In this document: positions 63,226 to 64,000 of the stretch, in pieces | Position numbering within the stretch: position 1 is the first letter of the stretch | How the letters are laid out: each line of letters begins with the position of its first letter | NCBI GenBank assembly: GCA_035547755.1 | Contig: DASZUG010000014.1 | Coordinates: 1 to 64,000 of the forward strand | DNA length: 64,000 nucleotides | Direction: 5' to 3' | DNA from: Mesorhizobium_L sp035547755 | GTDB lineage: Bacteria; Pseudomonadota; Alphaproteobacteria; Rhizobiales; Rhizobiaceae | Program-made: the position numbers and the translations under genes | Notes under the pieces: generated by a model | Seen by the model: only the letters and a program-made list of their open reading frames with translations | Told to the model about the DNA's origin: nothing | The model's database searches: none

Positions 63226-64000
63226 TTGAGCGGCAGCGACGCAATCCCTGAATTCCGCAAAGCACGCGGCGACGGAGAAGAAGTCGGCCTGACGAACCTA
63301 TCGGTCTTCGCGAGCGGTTCCGGGGCCCGGTCGGCGGCGGAAATCCTGGCCATCATTGCGGTGGCGGTGGTCATCATCGGCGGCGCTGAGATCGCGCTCC
63401 GCGTCTTCCACGTGCCCTCCTATATCCTGCCGACCCCAAGCGCCATCGCCGGCGCGCTTTACACAGACTTCCCGTTCATCTTGCCGCATCTTTACTACAC
63501 GCTGGTCGAGTTGGTCAGCGGCTTCGCCATCGGCTCGCTGATCGGTCTCGTCATGGCGGCGGTGATCACCCAGTTTCCCTTCGTCGAGAAGATCGTTGCG
63601 CCGTATATCCTGCTTCTGGTCACGACGCCGATGCTGGCGCTCGTGCCGCTGCTCATCCTGCGCTTCGGCTTCGGTTACGAGCCGCGCATCATCGCGGTGG
63701 CGCTGGCCGCCGGACCGATGGTCATGATCAACGCCGCCACCGGCTTCCGCTGCGTCGACAATGCCAAGATCGCGCTTGCCCGCTCCTACGGCGCCTCGAC
63801 GCTGCAGATATTCTGGAAGGTGCGGGCTCCGATGGCGCTGCCGATGATCCTCGTCGGCCTCATGATCGGCGCGATCTTCGGCCTTCTGACAGCCGTTGGC
63901 GCGGAAATGGTGGGCGGCGGTTTCGGGCTGGGCAACCGGCTCACGACCTATTCGTCGATGATCCAGATGCCGCAGTTCTTCGCCGTCGTCATCATCCTGT
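63226..64000 (+). CDS. ABC transporter permease, NitT/TauT type (partial, runs off the window)
   Basis: 258 codons are visible and the frame is still open at the right edge. After a polar N-terminus of about 40 residues come membrane helices (ILAIIAVAVVIIGGAEIAL and others), PSYILPTPSAIAGAL, typical of this family, and the EAA-like loop IALARSYGASTLQIFWKVRA with PMALPMILVGLMIGAIF. The start is TTG 63226, preceded by GAGGA; no ATG fits. It forms an importer with the upstream ATPase. The C-terminal helix or helices lie outside. Confidence 0.9.
   Translation, partial: MSGSDAIPEFRKARGDGEEVGLTNLSVFASGSGARSAAEILAIIAVAVVIIGGAEIALRVFHVPSYILPTPSAIAGALYTDFPFILPHLYYTLVELVSGFAIGSLIGLVMAAVITQFPFVEKIVAPYILLLVTTPMLALVPLLILRFGFGYEPRIIAVALAAGPMVMINAATGFRCVDNAKIALARSYGASTLQIFWKVRAPMALPMILVGLMIGAIFGLLTAVGAEMVGGGFGLGNRLTTYSSMIQMPQFFAVVIIL

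Overview
The window is high-GC alphaproteobacterial DNA of the Rhizobiales type. The signs are the DUF1244 / N-formylglutamate amidohydrolase / DUF1036 / pyruvate kinase block, a T6SS gene order like the rhizobial and agrobacterial imp loci with two TssC-type sheath genes, and dispersed GC-rich intergenic repeats. Nothing in the window names the species. All assignments come from reading translated sequence; no database search was run.

Layout. 1-3764: the tail of an IS110-type transposase, a housekeeping block ending in pyk, and tRNA-Glu(CTC). 3765-4352: a decayed response-regulator gene cut by a dispersed repeat. 4380-39179: a complete type VI secretion locus in two convergent arms. The plus arm runs cNMP-PP2C, clpV, hcp, vgrG, DUF6931, tssA, tssB, tssC, a second tssC, tssE. 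The minus arm runs HATPase switch protein, PAAR, methyltransferase, FHA, tssJ, tssK, tssL, a second TssM-like protein, tssM, tssF, tssG, a second methyltransferase, Ser/Thr kinase, PP2C. The arms meet at an AT-richer cargo zone (17.3-20 kb) that encodes a putative M35-like metallopeptidase, an unknown membrane-type protein and a small unknown protein. A STAS gene diverges from the outer end of the minus arm.

39443-46398: an outer-membrane TPR/barrel protein, a secreted FecR-domain protein with a TbpB-like C-terminus and a CHASE2 adenylate cyclase form one set that looks like a type XI-like secretion pair plus a cAMP sensor; a DUF3307 membrane protein follows. 46767-51746: a five-gene phospho-switch operon of the slr1658/slr1659 or SiaABC kind, which includes a STAS-methyltransferase fusion. 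51747-53558: repeats, a haloperoxidase-type hydrolase and an IS21-like relic.

53559-64000: a catabolic region (SnoaL-like, D-threonine aldolase/D-serine dehydratase-like, SDR, RidA, amidohydrolase, flavin monooxygenase, MurR/RpiR regulator, NitT/TauT-type ABC transporter). It is interrupted at 57.8-59.2 kb by a small insert carrying a DUF5678-like gene, a retropepsin-like protease and a frameshifted pseudogene, with a 26-bp near-perfect direct repeat on each side. Phospho-switch parts recur through the window: four SpoIIE-type PP2C domains, three HATPase-like proteins and three STAS-like domains.
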